Below are positions 1 to 8,279 of a stretch of DNA of 64,000 nucleotides, one piece after another. The first letter of the stretch is position 1; each line of letters opens with the position of its first letter. The position numbers were made by a program, and so were the translations under genes. Below the pieces are notes generated by a model. It was not told the origin of the DNA. It was given only the letters and a program-made list of their open reading frames with translations, and did not search any database. The DNA is from CAZMSQ01 sp964569025 (GTDB lineage Bacteria; Bacteroidota; Bacteroidia; Chitinophagales; Saprospiraceae), in the NCBI GenBank assembly GCA_964569025.1, contig CAZMSQ010000003.1:1-64000 (forward strand). Reading direction: 5' to 3'.

Positions 1-29
1 GTCCGACGGGGTAAGAAGGGACCGTTTGG

Positions 30-341
30 TTAGTTGACGGAAAATTGGGGTGTGAAAGCATTCACCATTTGGTGAAATGTCAAGGGGATGATGTCTGAAT
101 CGACGTGGGGGGAGATGGGCATTTCTCCGAGGAGGGTGAGGACGTCGAGCTCACTTTCTGCGCTTACGACGATCCAGAGTTTGCCTTTTTCGAGCGAAAG
201 GGTGTAGTTGAGGAGGTGCCCCTCGCGGAAAGAGCGATTTACAAATGCCATTTGGTCGGGGACAAGGGCCATAAGTTCCCGGGTCAGAGTTTGGGGCAAG
301 GTGATTTCAATCATGTAACAATTGGCAGCTCCGTTGCTCAT
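30..341 (-). CDS. Hypothetical protein, 103 aa
   Basis: Small soluble protein with no signal peptide or membrane segment. It alternates predicted strands and helices (N-terminal MIEITLPQTL strand; a LNYTLSLEKGKLWIVVSAES stretch; then a DVLTLLGEMP helix) and ends close to the window edge. The pattern resembles a small alpha-beta (ferredoxin-like) dimer such as the YCII or muconolactone-isomerase type, but this is only an impression from the order of elements and I do not recognise the family. It lies 52 bases downstream of the MFS transporter on the same strand and may be co-transcribed with it. The initiator could also be the internal Met10 (MIEITLP). Function unknown. Confidence 0.6.
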   Translation of the reverse strand: MSNGAANCYMIEITLPQTLTRELMALVPDQMAFVNRSFREGHLLNYTLSLEKGKLWIVVSAESELDVLTLLGEMPISPHVDSDIIPLTFHQMVNAFTPQFSVN

Positions 342-393
342 CGTTCCAATTTTTGAGAAGAAACATCAGAATGGCAACTTGGTTGAAGGAGAA

Positions 394-1596
394 TCAGGCT
401 ATGGCTTTCAGTTTGTGAGCCAGCCAGATTGCGAGGATGCTCATCGCAATAGCGAAATAGCCCACCCACTCAAAATTGCCAAGCGAGTGGTCTGGTTTTT
501 CGATGACAATGAGGCCGGCGAGGCTGGAAGCGAGGCCAAGAGCCAGATTATTGACCGATGTACGAACGCTCATAAAGCTGGCCCGCCGTTGAGGTGAAAC
601 CACGGAGGTGACCATGGTCGTTGCTGGGACTGATCGGCCACTGGCGACAATAAAAAAGGAGGAGGTAGCGCACAATGCTACGACAAGGGTGACGGGTGGA
701 AGGTTGGTGATGATAAAGATAGAAACCAGAGCCAGACCACTCGCTACTGCAAAGACCGTTGCGTTGCCAATCCGGTCTGCTATTTGACCAACCACTGGCA
801 GCAGGACTGCTGTCAGGCTGCCCCCAATCAGATAAATCAGAGCCACCTGCTGATCTGAAAATCCAATGTTAAATTGCATATATGGAGCGATAAAAGGAAT
901 GATGGAGAAATGCCCCAGCATCAGCACGACTGTAAATAACAGTGCTAAAACCTGATTTCGATCAGCAAAAATAGCTGCCCAAATAGCTGCAGGCCGTCGG
1001 GTTGAGCTATCCTGTTCAAAATGATCCCGCATCTCAGGTACCGTGTACCCCATCAAAAAAATGACGCCGACAGAGAGCAGACCAATGACAAAAAACGGGG
1101 CCCGTAGTCCAAAAACCGCAGCCAGTGAAATACCGGCGGGTACCCCCAGAACAGAGGCCAGTGAAAAGGCAGTCATCACCCACCCAGTGGCAGAAGCTCG
1201 CCGTTCGTAGGAAAAGGTGTCTCCGATAATTGAGAGCACCAGACCCACAAGTACGCCCCCAAATGCCCCGGTCATGCAACGGGCAGCCAAAAACGTCCAA
1301 TACTCTGGAGCAAAAGCACACAACAGAGTCCCAAGTGTAAACCCCACATATAACACCATCAAAGCTCTCTTCCGGTCATAGCGATCTACCAACATGGCGC
1401 TGCCAAGGCCCATCACAAAAGCACTAAACGCGTACGATGAGACAATCATGCTGAATTGACCAGGGCTGATCTGCATGGATTCCATAAACTGCTTGCCAAG
1501 GGGCATCACAATCATGAAGTCGACTATGTGCGTAAACTGCACAAGCGCCATGACAAGTATGAGAAGCATCTCCTTTCTCGTAAAGGATACAGGCAT
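394..1596 (-). CDS. MFS transporter, 400 aa
   Basis: Major facilitator superfamily permease of the inner membrane, about 12 hydrophobic segments. The signature loop between TM2 and TM3 is visible as MLVDRYDRKRALM (the G-x3-D-R-x-G/R-R type), and TM4-5 carry GAFGGVLVGLVLSIIGDTF. The family exports drugs, sugars or metabolites by proton exchange; the substrate cannot be read from sequence. The frame is open further upstream to 1737, but that part is hydrophilic, Cys-rich and overlaps the HD-domain gene. The ATG at 1596 (MPVSFTRKEMLLILV) begins just before TM1 and leaves a 91-base gap, so I chose it. It could belong to the sugar-efflux or AraJ-like DHA1 group (inference). Confidence 0.85.
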   Translation of the reverse strand: MPVSFTRKEMLLILVMALVQFTHIVDFMIVMPLGKQFMESMQISPGQFSMIVSSYAFSAFVMGLGSAMLVDRYDRKRALMVLYVGFTLGTLLCAFAPEYWTFLAARCMTGAFGGVLVGLVLSIIGDTFSYERRASATGWVMTAFSLASVLGVPAGISLAAVFGLRAPFFVIGLLSVGVIFLMGYTVPEMRDHFEQDSSTRRPAAIWAAIFADRNQVLALLFTVVLMLGHFSIIPFIAPYMQFNIGFSDQQVALIYLIGGSLTAVLLPVVGQIADRIGNATVFAVASGLALVSIFIITNLPPVTLVVALCATSSFFIVASGRSVPATTMVTSVVSPQRRASFMSVRTSVNNLALGLASSLAGLIVIEKPDHSLGNFEWVGYFAIAMSILAIWLAHKLKAIA

Positions 1597-1687
1597 ACAG
1601 GGATAATCTTTCAGCGCCAACTTCCGAGAACAGAGGAAATGCAGGCATGTTGGAGAAAGTGTTGAAACCGAATCAAGATAGCTTTGT

Positions 1688-2917
1688 TCAACCGCTCGCA
1701 GAAAGGCCCTTGGGGTAGCACAAGAAGTACTTTTCAATAACCCTGTCCTGAATATTGTGTTCTGAGATCAGAGAAATTGGCACGACCCTCCGGTCTTTCA
1801 TCAACACCTTAATCTCCTCTCTGGCTGTGCTGTACGCGGTATTTGTCTCAGCAACCTGAATGAGTAAAAAATCCGCCTCTTCTGCCGTAAGGCTGAAGTG
1901 CCGCATAATCTGGCCTCGCAAATCTCTGATCATATCCTGATCGAATGGCTGATTGCGGACTTCAACCCGGAACAATCTCCGATCGAGCAAACTCCTTGCA
2001 AGGAAAGACAGCAAAGGGTCTGGGTAGTTTCGAAATCGCTTCATCGCGGCCATGATGTCGACATCATCCAAGGCCGAATAGTGGCGTAGTAATGTATCTT
2101 GATTCTCCATCAGCTCTGCCGTTGAAGAAGTGTTGTACAGAAAAAATCCAAGGTCTTCCGAAACCGGCAATTCGTGACCTCTCAGGGCTAATGCCCGCGC
2201 CCGGCTCAGCGTCTTGATGAGTAATTGCTCCGCACCGAGTGAGGTCTTATGCAGATAAACCTGCCAATACATAATGCGTCTGGCAATGAGAAACTTTTCA
2301 ATCGAGTAAATTCCTTTTTCCTCTACAACAAGATCTCCGTCCTGAACAGTCAACATTTTTATGATTCGGTCATATCCAATAACTCCCTCTGAAACCCCTG
2401 TATAAAAACTGTCTCGGTTGAGGTAGTCCATCCGATCCATGTCCAGCTGACCGGAAATCAATTGATGGAGAAAATGTCTTGGATACCGATCACAGAATAC
2501 ATCCAGTGCCAAGGCCAACTTCCCTCCAAATTTCTTATCCAGATGCTCCATAAACAACACCGAAAGAGCTTCATGTGGAATATTGACCAGCGTGTGCTCC
2601 AGGGCATGTGAAAAAGGTCCATGACCGATATCGTGAAGCAAAATAGCAATAGAGGCAGCCTCAGCTTCCTCAGGGCTGATTTCCACTCCCTTTGACCGCA
2701 GGGTATCGACAGCCTGAGTGAGCAGGTGCAAAGCACCCAATGCGTGATGAAAACGAGTATGCAAAGCACCAGGATAGACATAGTGGGTCATCCCGACCTG
2801 TTTGATGCGTCTCAATCGCTGAAACCAAGGGTGCTCGACCAAATCAAATAAGATGCCGTAGGGAATGGTAATGAAACCGTATACAGGATCGTTAAATATC
2901 TTATGACTGATAATCAA
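1688..2917 (-). CDS. HD-domain phosphohydrolase, dNTPase/SAMHD1-like, 409 aa
   Basis: Metal-dependent phosphohydrolase of the HD superfamily, related to dGTP triphosphohydrolases and SAMHD1-like proteins. The metal ligands are visible in order: His53/His57/His58 in ALHTRFHHALG, the His95-Asp96 pair in LLHDIGHGPFSH, and Asp161/Asp164 in LDMDRMDYLNRD. The N-terminus (KIFNDPVYGFITIP) and the QRLRRIKQVG segment are typical of this group. The substrate is unproven; nucleotides or phosphorylated nucleotides are the family's usual ones. It is divergent from porX across about 160 bases. The pair HD protein plus PorX suggests a local nucleotide-signalling theme, because PorX PglZ domains have been reported to cleave oligonucleotides; that link is inference. 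Confidence 0.85.
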   Translation of the reverse strand: MIISHKIFNDPVYGFITIPYGILFDLVEHPWFQRLRRIKQVGMTHYVYPGALHTRFHHALGALHLLTQAVDTLRSKGVEISPEEAEAASIAILLHDIGHGPFSHALEHTLVNIPHEALSVLFMEHLDKKFGGKLALALDVFCDRYPRHFLHQLISGQLDMDRMDYLNRDSFYTGVSEGVIGYDRIIKMLTVQDGDLVVEEKGIYSIEKFLIARRIMYWQVYLHKTSLGAEQLLIKTLSRARALALRGHELPVSEDLGFFLYNTSSTAELMENQDTLLRHYSALDDVDIMAAMKRFRNYPDPLLSFLARSLLDRRLFRVEVRNQPFDQDMIRDLRGQIMRHFSLTAEEADFLLIQVAETNTAYSTAREEIKVLMKDRRVVPISLISEHNIQDRVIEKYFLCYPKGLSASG

Positions 2918-3078
2918 TTATTTGTGTAATGAAGGAATGCGAGTTGAAAATAACCTTCTACCCAGGGTCGTTTCAAACGGGAACCTGATTTCAAAACTAA
3001 TGGTTTTTCTTCACAACTGCCCGAGAGTCCAGACCTGACTTCGGGAAAGTTCCTTATTCGCTGACAAAACCCATGCCT

Positions 3079-4641
3079 ATGGATGCCGTGAAAATACTTT
3101 GGGCCGATGATGAAATTGACTTGCTGAAACCACAACTCCTCTTTTTAGAGGGAAAAGGGTACGAAGTCACGACAGTTACCAATGGCTATGACGCTCTGGA
3201 AGAATGTGAATCTGACCCAAACATAGATGTGGTTTTCCTTGACGAATCCATGCCAGGACTCACTGGCCTCGATACTCTGGAAAAAATCAAAGCTCTGCGG
3301 CCTCATCTGCCTGTTGTAATGATCACCAAAAATGAAGCAGAGTCAATTATGGAGGAGGCCCTCGGGGCACAGATTTCAGACTTCCTCATCAAGCCGGTGA
3401 ACCCGAATCAGATACTCCTGACTCTGAAAAAACTCATTGACAACAAACGACTTATTCAAGAGAAAACGACATCCGACTACCAGCAAAGTTTCAGGGACAT
3501 TCTGAACCGAATAAACTCCAATCTTGATTTCCGAGAGTGGGCTGAGGTTTACCAGCAGATTATCAACTGGGAAATCAAACTGGATGGCTCTCAAACTGAG
3601 CATATGCAGGAAATTCTGAGTATGCAAAAAAGCGAAGCAAACAAGGAATTCTCCAAGTTTGTCATCAAAAACTATCAGGACTGGATTACTCACGACGAAC
3701 ACAACGACAGCCCGGTGCTGTCTCATAACTTACTCAGAAAGCGGGTATTCCCCGAACTCCACTCTTCAGCCCCTAATGTGCTGGTTCTTCTCGACAATCT
3801 TCGTTTTGATCAGTGGAAAATTATTGAGCCAATCATCAACGAAATTTTCCGGATTGACACAGAAGACTTTTTCTATAGTATTCTTCCCACCTCAACCCAA
3901 TATAGCAGAAATGCCATCTTCGCAGGAATGATGCCAGCCGACATCCAGAAGCACTTTCCGAAATGGTGGAAAAATGATACTGATGAGGGCGGAAAAAATC
4001 AATTCGAACACGAATTGCTCGAAAAGCAGATCTCCAGGGTTTTTCACTCCCCAATAAAATTCGATTACTTTAAAGTCACCAATAGCAGTCATGGAAAAGA
4101 CCTCACAGACCGGGCTCTGAATTTCCTCCAAAATGACCTGACTGTCATCGTCTATAATTTCATCGATATGCTCTCTCATTCCCGGACTGAAATGGAGGTA
4201 CTCAAAGAACTTGCCGGAGACGAAAAAGCGTACCGATCACTGACGCGCTCCTGGTTTTTGCATTCGCCTCTGTGGGCGGCCTTGCAACGAATGGCTGAAC
4301 AGGACATCCGCCTGTTTATTACCACAGACCATGGCACCATCAGAGTCGGCACCCCGTCTCGCGTCATCGGTGACCGTGAAACAACAAGCAATCTTCGATA
4401 TAAAGTAGGCAGGAATCTGCAGTATGAGAAAAAGGATGTGCTGGCGTTCAGAGACCCGGCTGAGGTCAAACTGCCGCGGCCGAATATCAGCTCTACCTAT
4501 ATTTTCGCAAAGGAAGACAAGTTTTTCCTCTATCCGAATAACTATAATTACTACAACAACTACTACAATAACACCTTCCAACACGGCGGAATTTCTCTGG
4601 AAGAAATGATCTGCCCGGTCATCAGGTTGCAAAGCAGATAG
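3079..4641 (+). CDS. porX: PorX: response regulator with C-terminal PglZ domain, T9SS regulator
   Basis: Cytoplasmic response regulator that controls the type IX secretion system with the histidine kinase PorY and sigma factor SigP (established in Porphyromonas gingivalis). The receiver domain spans about residues 1-120: acidic pair Asp10/Asp11 in ILWADDEIDLLKP, phospho-acceptor Asp55 in VVFLDESMPG, and Lys in FLIKPVN. The remainder is a PglZ domain of the alkaline-phosphatase superfamily with metal-site motifs LLDNLRFDQW, SRNAIFAGMMP, ITTDHGT and FQHGGISLEEMICPV. The Asn/Tyr-rich run before FQHGG is characteristic of PorX. The length of 520 aa fits the family. A Met two codons upstream (3073) is possible; I prefer MDAVKILW. 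Its stop lies 4 bases from the stop of the convergent membrane-protein gene. Confidence 0.93.
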   Translation: MDAVKILWADDEIDLLKPQLLFLEGKGYEVTTVTNGYDALEECESDPNIDVVFLDESMPGLTGLDTLEKIKALRPHLPVVMITKNEAESIMEEALGAQISDFLIKPVNPNQILLTLKKLIDNKRLIQEKTTSDYQQSFRDILNRINSNLDFREWAEVYQQIINWEIKLDGSQTEHMQEILSMQKSEANKEFSKFVIKNYQDWITHDEHNDSPVLSHNLLRKRVFPELHSSAPNVLVLLDNLRFDQWKIIEPIINEIFRIDTEDFFYSILPTSTQYSRNAIFAGMMPADIQKHFPKWWKNDTDEGGKNQFEHELLEKQISRVFHSPIKFDYFKVTNSSHGKDLTDRALNFLQNDLTVIVYNFIDMLSHSRTEMEVLKELAGDEKAYRSLTRSWFLHSPLWAALQRMAEQDIRLFITTDHGTIRVGTPSRVIGDRETTSNLRYKVGRNLQYEKKDVLAFRDPAEVKLPRPNISSTYIFAKEDKFFLYPNNYNYYNNYYNNTFQHGGISLEEMICPVIRLQSR

Positions 4642-4645
4642 CCCG

Positions 4646-5095
4646 TCAGGAAACGAGCGCATCAAATTCCGGGAAGGCAGTCCGCAGTGTATCCCAATTT
4701 CGGCGGCTGGCGAGGAAAAAGATTCTTCGGCCGAAAATCCCTGCCGATTGCAGACGCACAAATGCGACCGGAAGAAAAGAAAAACCCGTCAGTCGTACCT
4801 TACTGATCAGGGCGAAGGGGTATCGGGCTGTCCGGAAGTAATTGGTAACGTACAGATATTTTCCATCGGTTTCTACCCGCTTGAGCCGTAAGAGCGTGAA
4901 GAGAAGCACCAGACTTCCTACCACAAAAAACAGCGTCAGCCCCACCCGAAATTCCATAAACGCAAGGGGGCCCACGTCCTCGTCAGTGACCCACACTGCA
5001 ACGGTGAAAGCCCCGAAAAAACACATCCAGAACACAGGAATAAAAAACTTGACCAACAGTGTCAGGGAAGAAGAAAGTCGTTCCATCAGCATCAT
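4646..5095 (-). CDS. Hypothetical membrane protein with PH-like tail, 149 aa
   Basis: Two hydrophobic segments near the N-terminus (LVKFFIPVFWMCFFGAFTVAV and LTLFFVVGSLVLLFTLL) are followed by about 85 residues with a strand-rich pattern (KYLYVTNYFRTARYPFALIS) like bacterial PH-type membrane proteins. The start overlaps the tatC stop by four bases (ATGA), so the two genes are translationally coupled. Four codons from the start there is another Met (MERLSS). No catalytic motif is seen. The role is unknown; coupling to tatC may be only positional. Confidence 0.7.
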   Translation of the reverse strand: MMLMERLSSSLTLLVKFFIPVFWMCFFGAFTVAVWVTDEDVGPLAFMEFRVGLTLFFVVGSLVLLFTLLRLKRVETDGKYLYVTNYFRTARYPFALISKVRLTGFSFLPVAFVRLQSAGIFGRRIFFLASRRNWDTLRTAFPEFDALVS

Positions 5096-5961
5096 TTATG
5101 GTCTAGGTCTGACTCCCAGTCAAGAGCCTGCTTCTTTTCTACACGTTTCGCAATAAGAATGCTTACCTCAAAAAGGCCATACAGAGGCACCGCGATAAGC
5201 AGCTGGGTAATCATATCCGGGGGGGTAATGATGGCAGCTAGCACTAAGATTACGACGAAGGAATGCCTGCGATAGGTGCGCATAAATTGGGCCGTAATAA
5301 GACCTAGCCGGGCCAGAAAAAAGATTGCGACAGGTAACTGAAAAACAAGACCGGTTGGCAGGGTGAACATGGCCATGTAGCTCACATAAGAGGCAAGCGT
5401 AGGCGCGTTAATCGCCCCGACGGTGTATCCTGCCAAAAAACTGATTGCGAAAGGTGCAATGACAAAATACCCGAAAGCCACCCCGGAATAAAACAAACCG
5501 GTACAGATCAATACAATTCCACGCACTGCCCTGCGCTCAGCCACATACAGCCCGGGCCTTATAAAACGCCAGAATTCATAAAACACATATGGAAAACTCA
5601 CTACCAAGCCTAGCAGAATAGAGGTTTTCAGGTGCACAAAAAACTGCTCCCCGAGCTGTCGTGTCTCCAGATTGAATATGGGAGGCGAAAAGCACAGGTA
5701 ATCAGAAATTTTACAAACCAGACTATATGTGATAAACCATGGCTCTTTTGGGGCGAGAATAACCGCCTGAAACACTCGCTCCCCCATCACAAAAATCCCG
5801 ATGGCCGCCACACAGACACTAAGGCCTGCTCTGATCAAATGCCAGCGCAACTCCTCAATATGGTCTAGAAATGACATGGCGGGATTGCTCCCCTCAGTCT
5901 GATACTCATCAGGAGTTCCTCCTGTCATTCTTTGAGGTCTCGTGTAAGGCAGGTTGGGCAT
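5092..5961 (-). CDS. tatC: Sec-independent protein translocase TatC
   Basis: Core integral-membrane subunit of the twin-arginine translocase, which recognises RR signal peptides and exports folded proteins. Six membrane spans are apparent. The hallmark N-terminal motif SFLDHIEELRWHLIRA, the periplasmic-loop FYEFWRFIRPGLYVAERR and the late segment ITPPDMITQLLIAVPLYGLFE are all present. At 289 aa it carries about 28 extra N-terminal residues before MSFLDH (position 5877), which may be the true start. tatA/tatB are not in this window. It is coupled by a 4-base overlap to the following membrane-protein gene. Confidence 0.93.
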   Translation of the reverse strand: MPNLPYTRPQRMTGGTPDEYQTEGSNPAMSFLDHIEELRWHLIRAGLSVCVAAIGIFVMGERVFQAVILAPKEPWFITYSLVCKISDYLCFSPPIFNLETRQLGEQFFVHLKTSILLGLVVSFPYVFYEFWRFIRPGLYVAERRAVRGIVLICTGLFYSGVAFGYFVIAPFAISFLAGYTVGAINAPTLASYVSYMAMFTLPTGLVFQLPVAIFFLARLGLITAQFMRTYRRHSFVVILVLAAIITPPDMITQLLIAVPLYGLFEVSILIAKRVEKKQALDWESDLDHK

Positions 5962-6039
5962 ACAAGAAAAAAGAGGTAATTATCAACTCCGTAAAAATAC
6001 AAAAGCAGGGGGCAATTTGCAGTCTTCTGTCTCCGATTA

Positions 6040-6462
6040 TCAAATCCCATTCTCCCCAATGATGGTCACCACAATCGAGCGAGAACGAGGTGTATTTCGG
6101 AATTCACAAAGGTAGATTCCCTGCCATTGACCAAGAAAAAGAGCGCCTTCCCGTATTGGAATACTGACCGAAGACCCGACAAGGCTTGATTTAATATGTG
6201 CCGGCATATCATCAGGCCCCTCTATTGTATGTTGGTACCAGGGTGAGTCTTCTGGCACCATTTCATCAAACGTAGCTTCAAAATCAGCCAACACAGTCGG
6301 GTCAGCATTTTCATTTACCGTCAGTCCAGCAGATGTGTGGGTAATAAACACGTGAAGAAGTCCAGCCTCGGGCAGAGGCTGTATCCGTCGGACAATCAAC
6401 TCAGTTATCAGATGAAACCCTCGTTGAAATGGCGGGAGCTGAATATCAATGTGACGAATCAT
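6040..6462 (-). CDS. yjbQ: YjbQ/UPF0047 family protein
   Basis: 140-aa protein of the YjbQ (UPF0047) family, annotated in other bacteria as a secondary thiamine-phosphate synthase because the E. coli member shows that activity weakly. The family core is visible: GLLHVFITHTSAGLTVNENADP, with the conserved His-Thr-Ser and Asn-Glu-Asn residues, then GPDDMPAHIKSSLVG and a C-terminal LGQWQGIYLCEFR. The length is normal for the family. It lies just downstream of the ribosomal superoperon terminator on the same strand and should have its own promoter. The physiological role in Bacteroidota is not known. Confidence 0.88.
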   Translation of the reverse strand: MIRHIDIQLPPFQRGFHLITELIVRRIQPLPEAGLLHVFITHTSAGLTVNENADPTVLADFEATFDEMVPEDSPWYQHTIEGPDDMPAHIKSSLVGSSVSIPIREGALFLGQWQGIYLCEFRNTPRSRSIVVTIIGENGI

Positions 6463-6521
6463 GAAATGAGTGGTTATGAGAAGAGAATGAGTAAGTCATT
6501 CATCGACCTGCGCAAGTAAAC

Positions 6522-6556
6522 AAAAGGGACCTACCGGCTTGTTCCGATAAGTCCCT
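6522..6556 (-). terminator. Intrinsic terminator of the ribosomal superoperon
   Basis: Read on the minus strand, AGGGAC-UUAUCGG (6556 to about 6544) can pair with CCGGUAG-GUCCCU through 13 consecutive pairs including G-U wobbles, around a six-base loop, and is followed by UUUU (6525-6522). It lies 33 bases after the rplQ stop and before yjbQ, the right place to end the long ribosomal transcript. The pairing is read directly from sequence. Confidence 0.85.
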
Positions 6557-6588
6557 GTAGTTTTTTATCATGTTCGTCTGATGACTTC

Positions 6589-7068
6589 CTATTCCTCCTC
6601 TTCTTTCGCTACTGACGCAGGTGCAGCACCAACTCCGGATGATTTTTTGGATCTCCTCGAGCGCCGGGTTTTACCTGCTTCTGCTTTTTCCTTATTCGGA
6701 TTGTAGACAGAGTTGAAGTCGACAAACTCTATCATTGCCATTTCGGCACCATCACTTTTTCGAAAACCAGTTTTGATTACTCTGGTATATCCTCCAGGAC
6801 GATCACCAATTTTATCAGCAATCGGCCCAAAAAGCTCAGTGACTGAGTCCTTATTTTGCAGATAGCTGAAAACAACTCGTCGTGAATGCGTGGTGTTTGA
6901 TTTTCCTTTCGTCACCAATGGTTCGATGTACTGGCGAAGGGCTTTAGCCTTGGCAAGTGTCGTGTTGATGCGTTTGTGCTGAATAAGGGCTGAAGCCATA
7001 TTACTCAGCGTGGCCTTCCTGTGAGCGGCCTTTCTCTTGAGGTGGTTGAATTTCTTACCGTGTCTCAT
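6589..7068 (-). CDS. rplQ: 50S ribosomal protein L17
   Basis: Last gene of the superoperon. Conserved start MRHGKKFNHLKRKAAHR and the ALRQYIEPLVTKGK segment identify L17, which sits near the exit-tunnel region of the large subunit. At 159 aa it is longer than the roughly 120-130 aa core. The extra C-terminus is basic (KTRRSRRSKKSS) and then Ala/Glu-rich, ending EEEE, a variable tail common in Bacteroidota. It lies 101 bases after rpoA and is followed by an intrinsic terminator. Confidence 0.96.
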   Translation of the reverse strand: MRHGKKFNHLKRKAAHRKATLSNMASALIQHKRINTTLAKAKALRQYIEPLVTKGKSNTTHSRRVVFSYLQNKDSVTELFGPIADKIGDRPGGYTRVIKTGFRKSDGAEMAMIEFVDFNSVYNPNKEKAEAGKTRRSRRSKKSSGVGAAPASVAKEEEE

Positions 7069-7169
7069 GACTGGTTGTTTTAAAGTGATCCGGTCTGTTC
7101 CGGAAGATCATCGCAGCACCGGGCATAAGCCTCCAGTTTCTGCATTTAAAGAGAGAAGGAGCTGCCCAA

Positions 7170-8168
7170 TCAGGCTTCCTCCAATTTGTACTTTCCGAGA
7201 TCCATTCCGAAGGTAAGACCTTTGTCCTGAAGTAATTCTTCAATCTCGACAAGTGACTTTTTACCAAAATTCCGGAATTTCAATAGCTCGTGCGTGTCAT
7301 ACTGAACCAACTCACCAAGGGTGTTAATCTTCGCAGCCTTGAGGCAATTATAGGCTCTGACTGATAGGTCAAGATCCTCAAGAGAAGTTTTGAGCAGTTT
7401 CCGCATGTGCAAGATATGCTCGTCAACGATATCAGTTTCGCCAACAGTTTCACTCTCGAATGTGATATTCTCGTCAGTAATCAGCATCAGATGCTGAATC
7501 AAGATACGAGAAGCCTCACGAATCGCCTCATCAGGATGAATTGTCCCATCGGTTTTCACCTCAATCGCGAGCTTTTCGTAGTCCGTACGTTGTCCGACAC
7601 GGGTATTTGAAATCGTGTAGGCAACGTTTTTTATCGGGGTGTAAATCGCATCAATTGGAATGACTCCAATCGGAGCATCTTTTGGCATATTTTCTTCCGC
7701 CGGCTTGTACCCACGACCTTTAGTGATGGTCAATTCAAGTTCAAGACTCACTGAAGGCTCGAGATTACATATCACCAGACCGGGATTCATAATCTTGAAG
7801 ATGTTCGTGTGCTCTTCGATGGCTCGCGCCACGAATTGATCTTTTCCACTGATGGTTAAGTAGATTTTTTCTGCAGCGGAGTCATCGAGATCAACCAACT
7901 GCTTGAGCCTGATTTGCTTCAGATTCAAGACAATATCGACTACATCCTCCACGACACCCTTGATGGTGGAAAATTCGTGATCCACTCCGGCGATACGAAC
8001 GGCAGAAATAGCATACCCTTCAAGAGATGAAAGCAGCACTCTTCTGAGGGAGTTACCGATTGTTTGCCCGAAGCCGGGTTCCAGGGGTTTGAATTCAAAA
8101 AGCCCTTCGAAATCATCAGCTTTTTGCATGACAATCTTATCGGGCTTCTGAAAATTTAGGATATTCAT
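7170..8168 (-). CDS. rpoA: DNA-directed RNA polymerase subunit alpha
   Basis: 332-aa alpha subunit; the dimer nucleates RNA polymerase assembly and contacts upstream promoter DNA. The N-terminal domain carries PLEPGFGQTIGNSLRRVLLS and the C-terminal domain the helix-hairpin-helix region LDLSVRAYNCLKAAKINTL. The frame is open upstream to 8261, but homologues begin at MNILNFQKPDKIVMQ, so ATG 8168 was chosen. It is preceded by AAAGGAG ten bases upstream, one of the few clear Shine-Dalgarno-like sequences here, which supports this start. The 111-base spacer from rpsD contains two hairpins. Confidence 0.97.
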   Translation of the reverse strand: MNILNFQKPDKIVMQKADDFEGLFEFKPLEPGFGQTIGNSLRRVLLSSLEGYAISAVRIAGVDHEFSTIKGVVEDVVDIVLNLKQIRLKQLVDLDDSAAEKIYLTISGKDQFVARAIEEHTNIFKIMNPGLVICNLEPSVSLELELTITKGRGYKPAEENMPKDAPIGVIPIDAIYTPIKNVAYTISNTRVGQRTDYEKLAIEVKTDGTIHPDEAIREASRILIQHLMLITDENITFESETVGETDIVDEHILHMRKLLKTSLEDLDLSVRAYNCLKAAKINTLGELVQYDTHELLKFRNFGKKSLVEIEELLQDKGLTFGMDLGKYKLEEA

Positions 8169-8206
8169 AGGCAATATTCTCCTTTGTAAATAATGGAAAG
8201 CGCCAT

Positions 8207-8229
8207 TCTCCAGCCATTGGCATTGGAGA
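8207..8229 (-). promoter_or_regulatory. Short hairpin upstream of rpoA start
   Basis: TCTCCA and TGGAGA form a six-base stem whose interior can extend through GCC/GGC. It lies about 40 bases before the rpoA start codon and immediately after the larger hairpin at 8241-8271. It may affect rpoA translation or mRNA stability; this is inference from position only. Confidence 0.4.
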
Positions 8230-8240
8230 TGTGTGAAACA

Positions 8241-8271
8241 GATACACCCGTCGTTAGCCAACGGGTGTATC
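8241..8271 (-). promoter_or_regulatory. Perfect 11-bp hairpin between rpsD and rpoA
   Basis: GATACACCCGT and ACGGGTGTATC form a perfect 11-bp stem with a nine-base loop. It begins 8 bases after the rpsD stop codon. It is not followed by a U-run, so it is a poor terminator. It is more likely an mRNA-stability, processing or r-protein-feedback element between the S4 and RNA polymerase alpha genes. The structure is directly visible; the role is inferred. Confidence 0.5.
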
Positions 8272-8279
8272 CAGGGGAA

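Noticed and set aside
1597..1737. Upstream N-terminal extension of the MFS transporter
   Set aside because: Hydrophilic, Cys-rich and overlapping the HD-domain gene; the start at 1596 matches the first membrane span.
2914..3135. Minus-strand open frame of 73 codons upstream of the HD gene
   Set aside because: It overlaps the porX start on the other strand, has no family-like sequence and covers the divergent promoter region.
4237..4761. Minus-strand frame of 174 codons inside the porX 3' end with a run of Val/Ile
   Set aside because: The Val/Ile run is the complement of the Asn/Tyr-rich segment conserved in PorX; it is a shadow frame.
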